Below, piece by piece: positions 21,931-30,608 of a DNA stretch of 64,000 nt. Source of the DNA: Paramacrobiotus metropolitanus (taxonomy: Eukaryota; Tardigrada; Eutardigrada; Parachela; Macrobiotidae); contig NW_026570227.1 in the NCBI RefSeq assembly GCF_019649055.1, positions 310,001 to 374,000 on the forward strand. Reading direction: 5' to 3'. Below the pieces are notes generated by a model. That model was not told the DNA's origin, did not search any database, and worked only from the letters and a program-made list of their open reading frames with translations. The number at the start of each line of letters is the position of its first letter. The first letter of the stretch is position 1. A program made the position numbers and the translations under genes.

Positions 21931-22824
21931 ATGGACTTGGAAAAACGACTCAAGACTTTCAAGCATTGGCCGTTGGCTGTAGTTTCGCCTTTTGCGCTAG
22001 CGGAAGCGGGTTTCGTATACACTGGGGTGGACGATCGGGTGAAATGTGTTCTCTGTCACTGTTACCTTGCACAATGGGCTATTGGGGACAATCCTCTTTT
22101 TGAACATCGTCGGATCAAACCCGATTGTAGTTTTGCGGTTTTGATCAAGGAAGGTGAAGTCTACGTTCCGCGGATGAGCCAGTACCGCGAGCGGTTTGCT
22201 ACCTTTGCCAACTGGCCTGACCATTTACAACAACGTCCGAAAGATTTTGCCCATGCGGGACTATTTTCTTTGGAAAGCGGAGATTGTGCCCAGTGTTTCT
22301 CTTGTGGTCAACGTATTGAGCACTGGGAAGCCGAAGATGATCCCTGGATAGAACATGCAAAATTTTCCCCGGACTGCCCATATTTGATCGAACAGAAAGG
22401 GCAAGTTTTCATTACCGATGTTCAACGACGCTGTGGTCTGGAGCATAATCGATGGCTCTTTCAAAACGATGAAGACGAGCATGACGAGTATATTGTCATG
22501 TGTGCACTAAACAACGGTTACCATTACACACACATCGTGCAAGCCTTAAAAGAAAAACGAAAGCAATCCATCAAACGATTTCGGACGGCTGAAGAGCTTT
22601 ACGAAGCATTGAACGCTATAAAAGATCGTATAAAAGAGGAGAGCAAGGCTGTTGGTGAACCGGATCTGGATAAAGAATGCCGAATCTGTATTGCCAAGAG
22701 CGTTACAGATGCGTTCGATCCGTGTGGACACGCTGTGTGCTGCCATGATTGTGCGGTAAAGGTGCAAAGCTGTCCGATCTGTCGCCGCGGAATCAAAAAA
22801 GTTATTAAACTGTTTTTTGCTTGA
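21931..22824 (+). CDS. Inhibitor-of-apoptosis protein, two BIR domains and RING (297 aa)
   Basis: BIR1 (about residues 8-70) has FKHWP, LAEAGFVYTG and the ligands CVLC/H/C. BIR2 (about 85-150) has FANWP, HAGLFSLESG, CFSCG, WIEHAKFSPDC. A C-terminal RING (about 249-285) reads CRICIAKSVTDAFDPCGHAV then CPICR, with the IAP-typical tail to IKLFFA. This is the architecture of insect and baculovirus IAPs: caspase or IAP-antagonist binding plus E3 ubiquitin ligase. In the element it should suppress host cell death during replication (inference). The start ATG sits just before the BIR1 helix, normal for viral IAPs. The packaging ATPase starts 48 bp downstream. Confidence 0.93.
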   Translation: MDLEKRLKTFKHWPLAVVSPFALAEAGFVYTGVDDRVKCVLCHCYLAQWAIGDNPLFEHRRIKPDCSFAVLIKEGEVYVPRMSQYRERFATFANWPDHLQQRPKDFAHAGLFSLESGDCAQCFSCGQRIEHWEAEDDPWIEHAKFSPDCPYLIEQKGQVFITDVQRRCGLEHNRWLFQNDEDEHDEYIVMCALNNGYHYTHIVQALKEKRKQSIKRFRTAEELYEALNAIKDRIKEESKAVGEPDLDKECRICIAKSVTDAFDPCGHAVCCHDCAVKVQSCPICRRGIKKVIKLFFA

Positions 22825-22872
22825 GATAACATTTAAGTGGGCGCTTATGCATAGATTATTGAATATCGCAAC

Positions 22873-23550
22873 ATGTATAGCATTGTTAATGAATATCCGC
22901 GCTTCATTGCGCCATTTGGTATGAGTGTTTGCGGTCCCACAATGTCGGGGAAATCGCAGTTTGTTTTTCGGTTAATTGAAGAGCGGGATCGATTATTTGA
23001 TAAACCACCAGCAAAAATCCTTTATTGTTACGGTGCATGGCAAAAAGGTTTTGAAAATTTATCGCCAGCAATAGAATTTGTTAAAGGATTGGACGAGCTG
23101 TTTGGCTGTTGTGAATCGTTAGACACCAGAGTGCACACATTAATAATTATTGACGACTTGGCGACCGATCTCTGCAAAGACGTACGGTGTGCGAACCTTT
23201 TTACACGCGGAATCCATCACAAAAACATTTCGGTCATAGTACTTCTACAAAATCTATTTAAGCAAGGCAAGACTATGCGGGACATCACTCTGAATCTCCA
23301 GTATTTAGTCCTTTTTAAAAACGTGAGAGACGTGAACCAGATATCGTTGTTAGCCCGACAGACCGGATTGCGACATCTCGTTGATGCTTATAACAAAGTT
23401 ACGTCGCAACCGTACCAACCCTTAATTCTGGACTTGCGATCAACGTGCCCAGAGTACTTACGTATCCGTTCTCATATCTTTCTCAACGAGCATATGCGCA
23501 TTTACTTGGATCGCCATTCTTCACAACTACCAAAATGTCGGAGCGCGTAA
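22873..23550 (+). CDS. FtsK/HerA-type genome packaging ATPase (225 aa)
   Basis: Walker A is GPTMSGKS (residues 21-28), Walker B is LIIIDDL (90-96), and a sensor-like asparagine region follows (VIVLLQNLF). This is the compact A32/FtsK-HerA ATPase of Polintons and adintoviruses, which pumps DNA into the capsid. Usual length is 200-250 residues. It heads the plus-strand morphogenesis block and its 3' end overlaps the next gene by 16 bp. No TACCTGGC motif lies in the 48-bp gap upstream. Confidence 0.93.
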   Translation: MYSIVNEYPRFIAPFGMSVCGPTMSGKSQFVFRLIEERDRLFDKPPAKILYCYGAWQKGFENLSPAIEFVKGLDELFGCCESLDTRVHTLIIIDDLATDLCKDVRCANLFTRGIHHKNISVIVLLQNLFKQGKTMRDITLNLQYLVLFKNVRDVNQISLLARQTGLRHLVDAYNKVTSQPYQPLILDLRSTCPEYLRIRSHIFLNEHMRIYLDRHSSQLPKCRSA

Positions 23551-23861
23551 AGTCTTTAGCACCGTTTGTCATTACCCTCCAGAATTTAAAACCGCGACAA
23601 CGACGCGTTTTGATGAGTTACATGAATAAGCCGCAAATGAAAGCTTTGGAAGAAATTGCCGTCAACATCGTGAAAAATACCGTGGCACTGACCCCCTCGC
23701 AAATGGATAAATGTAAACGCCATCGCAAAGCATTAAAGCTCATTGCGCTACGCCGGTATCCTCTCAAACAGAAACGCAAAATCTTGCAACAAGGCGGATT
23801 TATTGGTGCCATATTACCGGTTATTGCTGGCGTTCTAACTTCATTGATAGGAAATGGATGA
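23535..23861 (+). CDS. Small basic protein with hydrophobic C-terminus, adenovirus core pX-like (108 aa)
   Basis: I choose the ATG at 23535 (MSERVKSLAPFVITL); an upstream in-frame ATG would bury it deep in the ATPase gene. The protein is lysine/arginine rich (LKLIALRRYPLKQKRKILQQ) and ends with a glycine-led hydrophobic helix, GGFIGAILPVIAGVLTSLIG. Small proteins of this type at this position are known in adintoviruses and have been likened to adenovirus core protein X or membrane-active virion peptides. Likely role: DNA condensation or membrane disruption from the virion. It overlaps the ATPase 3' end and the next gene by 8 bp. Confidence 0.7.
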   Translation: MSERVKSLAPFVITLQNLKPRQRRVLMSYMNKPQMKALEEIAVNIVKNTVALTPSQMDKCKRHRKALKLIALRRYPLKQKRKILQQGGFIGAILPVIAGVLTSLIGNG

Positions 23862-24519
23862 GTATTATATTGTTCCTCGACGTATTATGGAAGAACGTCT
23901 GCATGAGAAAATACAGGTCAATAAAGAACCACCGGAAGCGAAAGCCGTCGTGTCATTGGACCAACTTATTGCCAAAACGTTACAAAGAAGTGATATAAAC
24001 GAATACGAGAAAGCCGATCAATTGACCAGTATTTTGGAACGCTTTTTGGCACTAAAGCAAAAAGCCTTACCGGACGAAAACCCTGTGGAGATTTCAGACG
24101 AAACCGTGGTACAAACAGCACCGCTTAGCGATCAGAAAGAGCTGGAAAAGTTGCGCAAGCGCAAAAGAGGTGACGATGAAGAGCCGGAACAAGTGCAGAA
24201 ACAACCGCGCCCACAATTATTTCCTCCGACCTTACCAACCAAAGGACAAAAAAGATTTATTGAAGAAGATCGTAAAACACCATTGAAGAGCAGTCGTATT
24301 GCCCTGTTTCCACCATCACTTCCGACTAAAGGCAGAAAGCGCAAACCTACGGACGAACATCCAAAAAGTCGTAAGCAGCGGCGCGTACCATTGTTCCCCT
24401 TAACCACAAGAAGGAGGAAAACGGAGAGCGCCAACGAAGATACCGGTCGAAAATTGCGCTCACGCACTCTTCAAAGTGGTAGTGGAAAACATAAAATCCA
24501 GTGGATAACCCTGCCATAA
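23854..24519 (+). CDS. Basic protein upstream of integrase (221 aa)
   Basis: The N-terminus (MDEYYIVPRRIMEERLHEKI) and a predicted helical region to about residue 85 are followed by a charged tail. The tail holds three copies of a PxLFPPxLPTKGxKR-type motif (around residues 127, 148 and 175; the third is degenerate) and many arginine/lysine clusters. The YxxVP start is common in the gene preceding the capsid genes of animal Polintons. The proline-basic repeats look like nuclear-localisation or nucleic-acid/capsid contact motifs. Function is not established; a virion or assembly protein is likely from gene order. Confidence 0.6.
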   Translation: MDEYYIVPRRIMEERLHEKIQVNKEPPEAKAVVSLDQLIAKTLQRSDINEYEKADQLTSILERFLALKQKALPDENPVEISDETVVQTAPLSDQKELEKLRKRKRGDDEEPEQVQKQPRPQLFPPTLPTKGQKRFIEEDRKTPLKSSRIALFPPSLPTKGRKRKPTDEHPKSRKQRRVPLFPLTTRRRKTESANEDTGRKLRSRTLQSGSGKHKIQWITLP

Positions 24520-24594
24520 TGTCCAGTTTAATTCCCACTGTTTTGCGACTGTGTCGGATATTTAAGATCAACTGCGTATCTAGTTGTTGTAACA

Positions 24595-25647
24595 ATGGAG
24601 AAACTGATGAAAAAGTATCTGAATCCTCGCGATCCAGGCGGCCTTGGCGGCGTCGACAGGTTTCGAAGAAGTTTAAAGACCAGAGCCAACAAACGGAAAA
24701 CACAGGAGATTTTACAGGAGATCGATGCGTACACTGTCAACAAAGAAACACGGAAGCGCTTCCGACGGAACCGCATAGTAACAACTAACCTCCGCCAGCA
24801 GTATCAAGCGGACCTGGCCGACCTGGCCAAGTATTCCAAGGAGAACGATGGATACAAGTACCTGCTATTTGTTATTGATTGTTTCTCCAAAAAGCTGAGT
24901 ATCCAACCATTGAAGACAAAAACGGGTGTCGAAACGAAAGAAGCGCTGGCAAACGCGTTCAACGATTTAGGGGAGCCGGAAAAGCTGCAGTATGATAAAG
25001 GAACAGAGATGCTGAACAGTACCGTGATCAAGTATTTGAAAGACAAACAAATTCAATTCTTTACCTCCGAGAACGAAGATATCAAGTGCTCCATGGCGGA
25101 ACGCGTTATTCGGACCATTAAAACAAGAATGTTCCGATTATTTCGATCCCGTTTATCGACGCGTTATATCGACAAGTTGCAAGACCTGGTGTACTCATAC
25201 AATCATTCCAAACACCGTGCTCATGGAATGCGCCCGGTTGATGTGAGGCAAGGAAATTCGTTAGCGGTGTACAGTGCTTTGTACAAGAACAAAGATGCCA
25301 AGAAACCACGATTTAAAGTCGGTGACGCCGTGCGCATTGCAGTGCACAAAACCAAACTACAGAAAGGTTACACCTACCGGTTCAAAGAGGAATTATTCTA
25401 CATTTATCAGGTTATCCCACATATCATTCCGGTTTATCGATTGAAAGATCATCAAAACGAAGTTATTAAAGGAACCTTTTATGAGAATGAATTATCACCA
25501 GTTTCTAATCCTCAACATAAAGAGTACGCTATTGATTATATTGTTAAGCGGCGCGGAAACAAAGCTTTGGTGCGGTGGTTAGGTTACGGACCAGAATACG
25601 ATTCGTGGGAACCGCTATCATGTTTGAAGGAGCGCCTTTCTACATAA
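24595..25647 (+). CDS. Polinton integrase with C-terminal chromodomain (350 aa)
   Basis: Retrovirus-type rve integrase. The N-terminal LNPRDPGGLGGVDRF segment is the usual Polinton start. Catalytic residues are D73 (YQADLADL), D134 (LQYDKGTEM) and E169 (CSMAERVIR); D134 to E169 gives the D,D(35)E spacing. The SYNHSKHRAHGMRPVDV segment closes the core. The last about 45 residues form a chromodomain (YIVKRRGNKALVRWLGYG...YDSWEPLSCL), which in other elements reads methylated histone tails and directs insertion. It should cut and join the TIR ends and make the 6-bp duplication. It overlaps the penton-like gene by 28 bp. Confidence 0.95.
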   Translation: MEKLMKKYLNPRDPGGLGGVDRFRRSLKTRANKRKTQEILQEIDAYTVNKETRKRFRRNRIVTTNLRQQYQADLADLAKYSKENDGYKYLLFVIDCFSKKLSIQPLKTKTGVETKEALANAFNDLGEPEKLQYDKGTEMLNSTVIKYLKDKQIQFFTSENEDIKCSMAERVIRTIKTRMFRLFRSRLSTRYIDKLQDLVYSYNHSKHRAHGMRPVDVRQGNSLAVYSALYKNKDAKKPRFKVGDAVRIAVHKTKLQKGYTYRFKEELFYIYQVIPHIIPVYRLKDHQNEVIKGTFYENELSPVSNPQHKEYAIDYIVKRRGNKALVRWLGYGPEYDSWEPLSCLKERLST

Positions 25648-26585
25648 CCTTACCCAGTGATGTCGCTACGGAGGCGGCCAACACTCCTTCCAATTGGACT
25701 ACCAAACTGAAACATCCCATTACCTTGAAAGGCAAATGGGAAATGGCCCTGGTGGAGTTACAGTACTTGAATTCTTTTTATACTCTACCGACAGAGCAAA
25801 AAATTCAGCTCGATATCGTCCGCGAATTTCGTTTGAAAAAGGACGAAGAATTTATTGACAGTGCCAATTACGTTCTTCACCAAGAGATTCTGACGGTGCC
25901 ACCAGGGAATTACAAAAATGCTGACCTTTTACTGCAAACTATTAATAATCTGGCCCCTACGATCGGACCGTACATGGTGGATGACGCTGTGCATCAGGAC
26001 AAAAGTGCCTTGCCGGATAACAAAGCTTTTAATCTGCAATTCATGACGGCAACAAATCACCGAGTTAAATTACTTATCGGTAACGACCGTGTGTCCATCA
26101 GCTTTCCACCAGGATCGGTTACTCTGCAGAAGATACTGGGGTTTGAACAAGCGGAATTTAAACCGGACGTGCCCGCAGAAACTCATTCCAATGCCTTGGG
26201 ACCCTTTCCGTTTGTTACCAAAACCAGTAGCATCAAGTATTTGTCATTTCTCAATAAAGCACCTCCACCTAAACTGACAACCTTCCTGTCGGAACGACCG
26301 GTGAACACTTTGCTAGGGAATCAAAGCCTATTTGTGTACAGTGACGTTGCCGATTACAGCTTGATTGGGGACACCGCCGCGCAGTTTTTGCGTGCTGTAC
26401 CTATTAGAGGGGAGGTCAACCAAATTGTGGAAGCCCGTTTTGATATTCCCCACTATGTTCCCGTATTACGTCAACATTTTGAGACTATTAACTTGACTAT
26501 TGCCAACGACTTGGGTGACGACGCTAAATTCCAGACGGGAAAATCACTAGTAAAATTACATTTTCGTCCACAACGCCTATACTGA
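25620..26585 (+). CDS. Minor capsid (penton-like) protein (321 aa)
   Basis: The ATG at 25620 begins MFEGAPFYITLPSDVATEAA, the typical start of Polinton penton-type single jelly-roll proteins (FY-x-LPS), followed by WTTKLKHPITLKGKWEMALVE. A longer frame begins at 25575 within the integrase gene, but the family start supports 25620. The length, the position between integrase and major capsid, and the C-terminal HYVPVLRQHFETINLTI segment all fit. It should form the pentameric vertices of the icosahedral virion. The next gene starts 2 bp after its stop. Confidence 0.85.
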   Translation: MFEGAPFYITLPSDVATEAANTPSNWTTKLKHPITLKGKWEMALVELQYLNSFYTLPTEQKIQLDIVREFRLKKDEEFIDSANYVLHQEILTVPPGNYKNADLLLQTINNLAPTIGPYMVDDAVHQDKSALPDNKAFNLQFMTATNHRVKLLIGNDRVSISFPPGSVTLQKILGFEQAEFKPDVPAETHSNALGPFPFVTKTSSIKYLSFLNKAPPPKLTTFLSERPVNTLLGNQSLFVYSDVADYSLIGDTAAQFLRAVPIRGEVNQIVEARFDIPHYVPVLRQHFETINLTIANDLGDDAKFQTGKSLVKLHFRPQRLY

Positions 26586-26587
26586 AA

Positions 26588-26974
26588 ATGCCGCTGATTG
26601 CCTATGTTCCGGACCCGCGGCGCTATGAAAGCGTTTTCGTTAGCCAAACGGGTGGTAGCGCTCTTATTCGGTACCGTGGCACGCTGCAAAATGGATCGGG
26701 GTTTCCCCAAATTTTGAAGAATTTGTTTGCAAAGATTAGCAACTTTGCCAAACCGATACTGCGTAGAGCAGCGCCGCATGCCAAAGCCGCACTGGAAGCC
26801 GCCACGCCTCACCTGCAAGATGCGGCAACCGGGGCTATTAAAGAAGTAGGAGCAAGCATTCGGAAACGACTAGCTTCTCAAGAAGGTGAAGGTGTTCGTA
26901 AAAAACGACGTATCAAACGCAAAGTGCATCGCGTAAAACGTATTCCACCAACTAGTATTCCTGACTTTCTGTAA
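26588..26974 (+). CDS. Small basic virion protein, adenovirus pVI/core-like (128 aa)
   Basis: It starts MPLIAYVPDPRRYESVFVSQ, then a glycine-rich GSGF and an amphipathic region (ILKNLFAKISNFAKPILRRA) followed by alanine-rich helices and a strongly basic tail (KKRRIKRKVHRVKRI). The layout resembles adenovirus precursor protein VI and its relatives in adintoviruses: membrane-active helix, capsid contact and nuclear-localising tail. A TGG-S site near residue 22 resembles adenain cleavage sites, which would fit maturation by the protease at 28312. It sits directly before the major capsid gene, as in adenovirus. Confidence 0.7.
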   Translation: MPLIAYVPDPRRYESVFVSQTGGSALIRYRGTLQNGSGFPQILKNLFAKISNFAKPILRRAAPHAKAALEAATPHLQDAATGAIKEVGASIRKRLASQEGEGVRKKRRIKRKVHRVKRIPPTSIPDFL

Positions 26975-26977
26975 ACC

Positions 26978-28315
26978 ATGGCGATGCTCATGATGGAACA
27001 TTCCGAACCGGCCATGCAGCTAGAGAATCAGCTGTTTGCCTTACCGGCTACACTGACTGACCGCTGGCGTACCGAACATGAAAAACTAAATCCGACGACA
27101 ATTTTGACGGACAATGGATCCGCTGGGGACATTAATTTCTTTATTCCACCTAGTACGGCTGGTCTGCTCAGTTTGGCGGACATGATACTGGAGCTGGAAG
27201 TGGGTATCAAAGTGCGAAAAACTACCGGTGACTGGGAACTGGTTACAGCGGATGATGGGGTGGCACCGATTAATAACTTTTTGCACTCGCTCTTCTCGTC
27301 ATGCCATGTGACAGTAGCCAACCGATTGATCTCGGATGCGGCAACATTCTACCCGTACCGGGCTTATTTTGAATCGTTGCTGTCGCACAACAAAGAGGCC
27401 CAAAGCAGTCAGCTAACTTCCGCTGGATTTTATCTGGACACGCCAGCTAAACACAATGACGAAACGTCTAACCAAGGAGAAAAAAACCGAAAATCCCTGT
27501 TTCAAACCGGACAATACGTTCAACTTTCCGGTAGACTATTTTCCGACATATTTGATCAAATTAAGCCGCTTTGCACGGGTGTTCCTGTGAATATCCGGCT
27601 AGTGGTTAGTCGCCCGGAATTTGCGCTACGAGTATGGGATAAGGATGCCACGAAAACGTTTAAGCCATTCATTCGGAATGCCCGATTATCCGTTCGACGC
27701 TATATTCCCTCCCCGGATTTTTTGACAGCCGTTGCTGGCGAATTATTAAAGAAAACCGTCAAGTATCACATTGAGCGAGTAGTTATGCGCGTTTCGGACA
27801 TTCCCCAGAAGACACAGAGCACCGTGGTTAGCAATTTGCAAATTGGGCAAATACCTAAAATTGTTTTCATTGGATTTGTCGACAGCGAAGACTTTCACGG
27901 ATCCAGTAAAAAGAATCCGTTCAATTTCCAGCACTTTAACATCACGCAAATTAGTGTGGAAGTTGATGGTCAGAGCTATCCAACTAAACCGTACATGTGC
28001 GACTTTGAACGGAACCTATCTTTGGAGTGTTATGATGGATTGCTCGATACTTTGGGACATCGACCCAGCTTACACGGTGGACTACCATTCAACCGCACCG
28101 AGTACAATCAAGGCTACACCGTATTTGGTTTTGATCTCACTCCCGGACATACCGGTCGCGGACCACTAACGCTTATTAAGCAAGGAAATCTGAGCGTTTC
28201 AGTTTCTTTCGCCAAACCATTAACGACAACGATCATGATGGTGTGCATGTTGATTTACGATAGCATTATCGAAATTAACCAACATCGCCAGCTAATTGCT
28301 GATTTTTCAACATGA
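26978..28315 (+). CDS. Major capsid protein, double jelly-roll (445 aa)
   Basis: Length and position (between the pVI-like gene and the protease) fit the Polinton major capsid protein. Recognisable family segments are TDRWRTEHEKLNPTT near the start, INFFIPPSTAGLLSL, a central LSGRLFSDIFDQIKPL with VPVNIRLVVSRPEFAL, and GYTVFGFDLTPGHTG near the C-terminus. It should form hexagonal capsomers from trimers. Several closely spaced methionines (MAMLMMEHSEP) leave the exact start uncertain by a few residues. Its stop overlaps the protease start by 4 bases (ATGA), implying coupled transcription or translation. Confidence 0.9.
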   Translation: MAMLMMEHSEPAMQLENQLFALPATLTDRWRTEHEKLNPTTILTDNGSAGDINFFIPPSTAGLLSLADMILELEVGIKVRKTTGDWELVTADDGVAPINNFLHSLFSSCHVTVANRLISDAATFYPYRAYFESLLSHNKEAQSSQLTSAGFYLDTPAKHNDETSNQGEKNRKSLFQTGQYVQLSGRLFSDIFDQIKPLCTGVPVNIRLVVSRPEFALRVWDKDATKTFKPFIRNARLSVRRYIPSPDFLTAVAGELLKKTVKYHIERVVMRVSDIPQKTQSTVVSNLQIGQIPKIVFIGFVDSEDFHGSSKKNPFNFQHFNITQISVEVDGQSYPTKPYMCDFERNLSLECYDGLLDTLGHRPSLHGGLPFNRTEYNQGYTVFGFDLTPGHTGRGPLTLIKQGNLSVSVSFAKPLTTTIMMVCMLIYDSIIEINQHRQLIADFST

Positions 28316-28824
28316 ACACCGAGCAAATTACCAGTTGTTTACGTGGCAATCCCGTTACCACACAATTGTTTCGGGGTGTGTTTGCCAGTGACCAGGTGCC
28401 GACATGTTTAGCCCCGTATCCTGGAGCATGTGTGGTAAACACGGACCCAGCTGACCGAGACGGTGCACACTGGATAGCCTTGTTTCAACCTCAAGCAGGA
28501 GTGTTGGAAGTGTTTGATTCGTATGGTAAAATGTTTGAATCATATTCTCCTAATTTTCGTGTGCTAGCCATGAATAACTCTATTGTTTGTCAGTCCGAAC
28601 AATTTCAGTCGGAGCATAGTACCGTGTGTGGTCAATATTGTTTATTTTTTGTTTTGCGACGAGCCAGTGGAGAATCATTTACTAATATTGTGCACTTGTT
28701 TACCGATAACCGCATAAGCAACGACAAAATGGTTTGTCAATACGTCAATTCTTTTTTTGATATTCATACAACACTGGTGGACGGTTCTTTTCTCCGTCAG
28801 ATTTGTCAGCGGTTATTTAAATAA
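28312..28824 (+). CDS. Adenain-like cysteine protease (170 aa)
   Basis: The catalytic set matches adenovirus protease: His53 in GAHWIALF, the acid Asp69 in FDSYG, the oxyanion Gln99 and Cys106 in TVCGQYCLFF. The Gln-to-Cys spacing of 7 is the same as in adenain. The ULP1/C5 family fold is complete in about 170 residues, as usual for Polintons. It should process capsid and core precursors during virion maturation. It follows the major capsid gene with a 4-base overlap and ends the plus-strand morphogenesis block; an AATAAA overlaps its stop region. Confidence 0.95.
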   Translation: MNTEQITSCLRGNPVTTQLFRGVFASDQVPTCLAPYPGACVVNTDPADRDGAHWIALFQPQAGVLEVFDSYGKMFESYSPNFRVLAMNNSIVCQSEQFQSEHSTVCGQYCLFFVLRRASGESFTNIVHLFTDNRISNDKMVCQYVNSFFDIHTTLVDGSFLRQICQRLFK

Positions 28825-28948
28825 ATTATGCAAAAAATGCTTATGGTTGCTCGTAATAAATATAGGCACCAACAAAAGATATGCAAAATGAAAAGATACA
28901 TAAATAGGAAACCAGTATAAGCTACTCCACAAATCCCAGATCATACAG

Positions 28949-29884
28949 TCATTCATAATCAGGGTTCAAACCACAGTTTACCTGATTACGGATCTGGCTT
29001 TCGTTAGTGTCCACATACTTGGCGACATCCAAATCCAGTGCTTGCTTGGCGCTCAACTCTTCATGTCCGAACAAAATGCCTTGGACTATACGGGCATCCA
29101 ACAAACGTTGAACCGCTTCCTCCCATTCCGTATCGGTCAATGGGTCGTCACGCACAATCAAACCACCATCGGGGCAGCGCTCCATACGTTCGCTGATCAG
29201 TTTCACCAGCGCATCCCCAATATCGTCAGATAACGTTGCATACTCTAATCCTTTCTTGTTGGCGTCCACCTGCCCAACTGTTTCGTCAACGCTGACAATG
29301 TTCTTCAACAGCGTAAAATCCTGCAGCAGCTCTTTCAGTGCGTCGTAGCATTTCTCCCCGAAAGAAATTCCGTTCTTCGTAGGCACCAGGTCACCGTCTT
29401 TAGACAGCTGATAGCGACGGATACTAGCAATGTTAGAGTTTTTGTATCGGCTCCAGTTAAAGTACACTCCTTGGTCCAGTTGAAACAACGGAGTCAAGCG
29501 TCCGCTTTCCGCTGACATATCGCGCGCCACTGGGTCAAGATCGGCTTTTCCGGTCAGCAGCAACGAGGCCAGGCGTAAGAATCCCTTTTTGTTGACACCA
29601 ATCATTTTTCCCCATGTCTGCTTCCATTTACCGACCGGTCCCTCTTTCCACTCACCAATGATAACCTTCGTTTCACCCCACTGACGCCCAACGTGAACAA
29701 ACTTATCGTTACCCAGGCGGTACACTGGTAAACCGTTCTCCGTAAAAGCCAGGCGAGCATGACCTTCAACGGGTTTGGCACGACGCTTGGTCAGCGGCTC
29801 CGTTACCGGTTCGTCCACGGCCTTTGGTGCCGGTTCCGGACGACGGCGTTTGGGGACAGGTTTAGAAGTAGTTGATGGCTCCAT
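28949..29884 (-). CDS. PC4-like transcription coactivator/ssDNA-binding protein (311 aa)
   Basis: After a proline- and basic-rich N-terminus (KRRRPEPAPK), two PC4/p15-like modules are visible. The first is YRLGNDKFVHVGRQWGETKV with IGEWKEGPVGKWKQTWGKMI. The second is YFNWSRYKNSNIASIRRYQL, then VPTKNGISFGEKCYDALKEL, which closely follows cellular PC4 (RREYY, PGKKGISLSLEQW). An acidic helical C-terminus follows. Cellular PC4 binds melted promoter DNA and ssDNA and links activators to TFIIA/TFIID. Here it could serve transcription together with the TBP-like protein, or coat ssDNA during protein-primed replication. It is divergent from 30106(+) across motif cluster C. Confidence 0.75.
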   Translation of the reverse strand: MEPSTTSKPVPKRRRPEPAPKAVDEPVTEPLTKRRAKPVEGHARLAFTENGLPVYRLGNDKFVHVGRQWGETKVIIGEWKEGPVGKWKQTWGKMIGVNKKGFLRLASLLLTGKADLDPVARDMSAESGRLTPLFQLDQGVYFNWSRYKNSNIASIRRYQLSKDGDLVPTKNGISFGEKCYDALKELLQDFTLLKNIVSVDETVGQVDANKKGLEYATLSDDIGDALVKLISERMERCPDGGLIVRDDPLTDTEWEEAVQRLLDARIVQGILFGHEELSAKQALDLDVAKYVDTNESQIRNQVNCGLNPDYE

Positions 29885-29993
29885 TTCGTGCAGAAGAAGA
29901 ACAAACTAGTTTGAGAGTTGCAAAACAGTAACTGTGAAGAAAGAAAAATGATTTGAAGGCAGACATTTGTTGTACGCACAATGTTGAACAGAG

Positions 29994-30046
29994 TACATGG
30001 TGCCAGGTACTGGTACATGACCAAGCATCTATACCTGGCCATGTAC
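29994..30046. promoter_or_regulatory. Polinton promoter motif cluster C
   Basis: GTACATGGTGCCAGGTACTG, ACATGACCAAGCATC and TACCTGGCCATGTAC, between PC4-like(-) and 30106(+). The two ends form an inverted arrangement (GTACATGG ... CCATGTAC). Confidence 0.65.
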
Positions 30047-30105
30047 AGCAGACAGTTAAGACTATTTAAAGGTACCATACCCATAATGATATTATATGCT
30101 CCACC

Positions 30106-30608
30106 ATGGCACTACCATGTGTCTTAGATGCCGATTGGTTTGTAATTGATAAAATTAAATATATCAAACAGTTGGCATTCTCCTGCCCTGAAAAACACGA
30201 AAGTGGTCAGTACACATTCAGCTTGCCACGGTTAGCCTGCAAACATGCTCGTGAACTTCAGAAACAAGCCAAACATTCTCACGGTTTACTTTGGAGCACC
30301 CTTGGCGATTACCGACACAATCAAGTTGCCGTGGCCTTGAAGACATGTTCAGCCGAATCGGTCGTCCTTCCGAGCTGGTCTTTTACGCCAAAGGTTTAGA
30401 AAAGTGCCGCCTGTTGGAACGTTACGTGCCAGAGACTGTGAATTTGGAGGACTTGGGCTGTCCACTATATCAGCATTTGACCGACGTCCCGCAAACAACA
30501 CTGCGCAAAGCTATTCGTTTTGGTTTGTGGTTTTACTGCCATGCCAAAAATCATGAATGTCGTTGCCGTTGCGGATTTAAACACTACCCTGAACCTGAGG
30601 ATGATTGA
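30106..30608 (+). pseudogene. Conserved Polinton protein of unknown function, apparent frameshift
   Basis: Two overlapping frames together resemble one protein family I recall from animal Polintons: a start VLDADWFVIDKIKYIKQLAF, a HGLLWSTLGDY motif, then in another frame ELVFYAKGLEKC, VNLEDLGCPLY and a C-terminal cysteine/histidine cluster (YCHAKNHECRCRCGF). Frame 1 is open 30106-30399 and frame 2 is open 30291-30608. The resemblance changes frame at about 30330-30350, where I see neither an intron nor a slippery heptamer. Either this copy is disrupted, the base sequence has an error, or expression needs a frameshift. The fold may be nuclease-like; this is not established. Its 3' end overlaps the TBP-like gene. 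Confidence 0.6.

Noticed and set aside
28355-28543. Minus-strand frames inside the capsid and protease genes
   Set aside because: They are shadows of well-supported plus-strand genes and show no family features.
30320-30360. Programmed -1 frameshift in the conserved Polinton gene
   Set aside because: No slippery heptamer or downstream pseudoknot is evident; disruption or base error is simpler.
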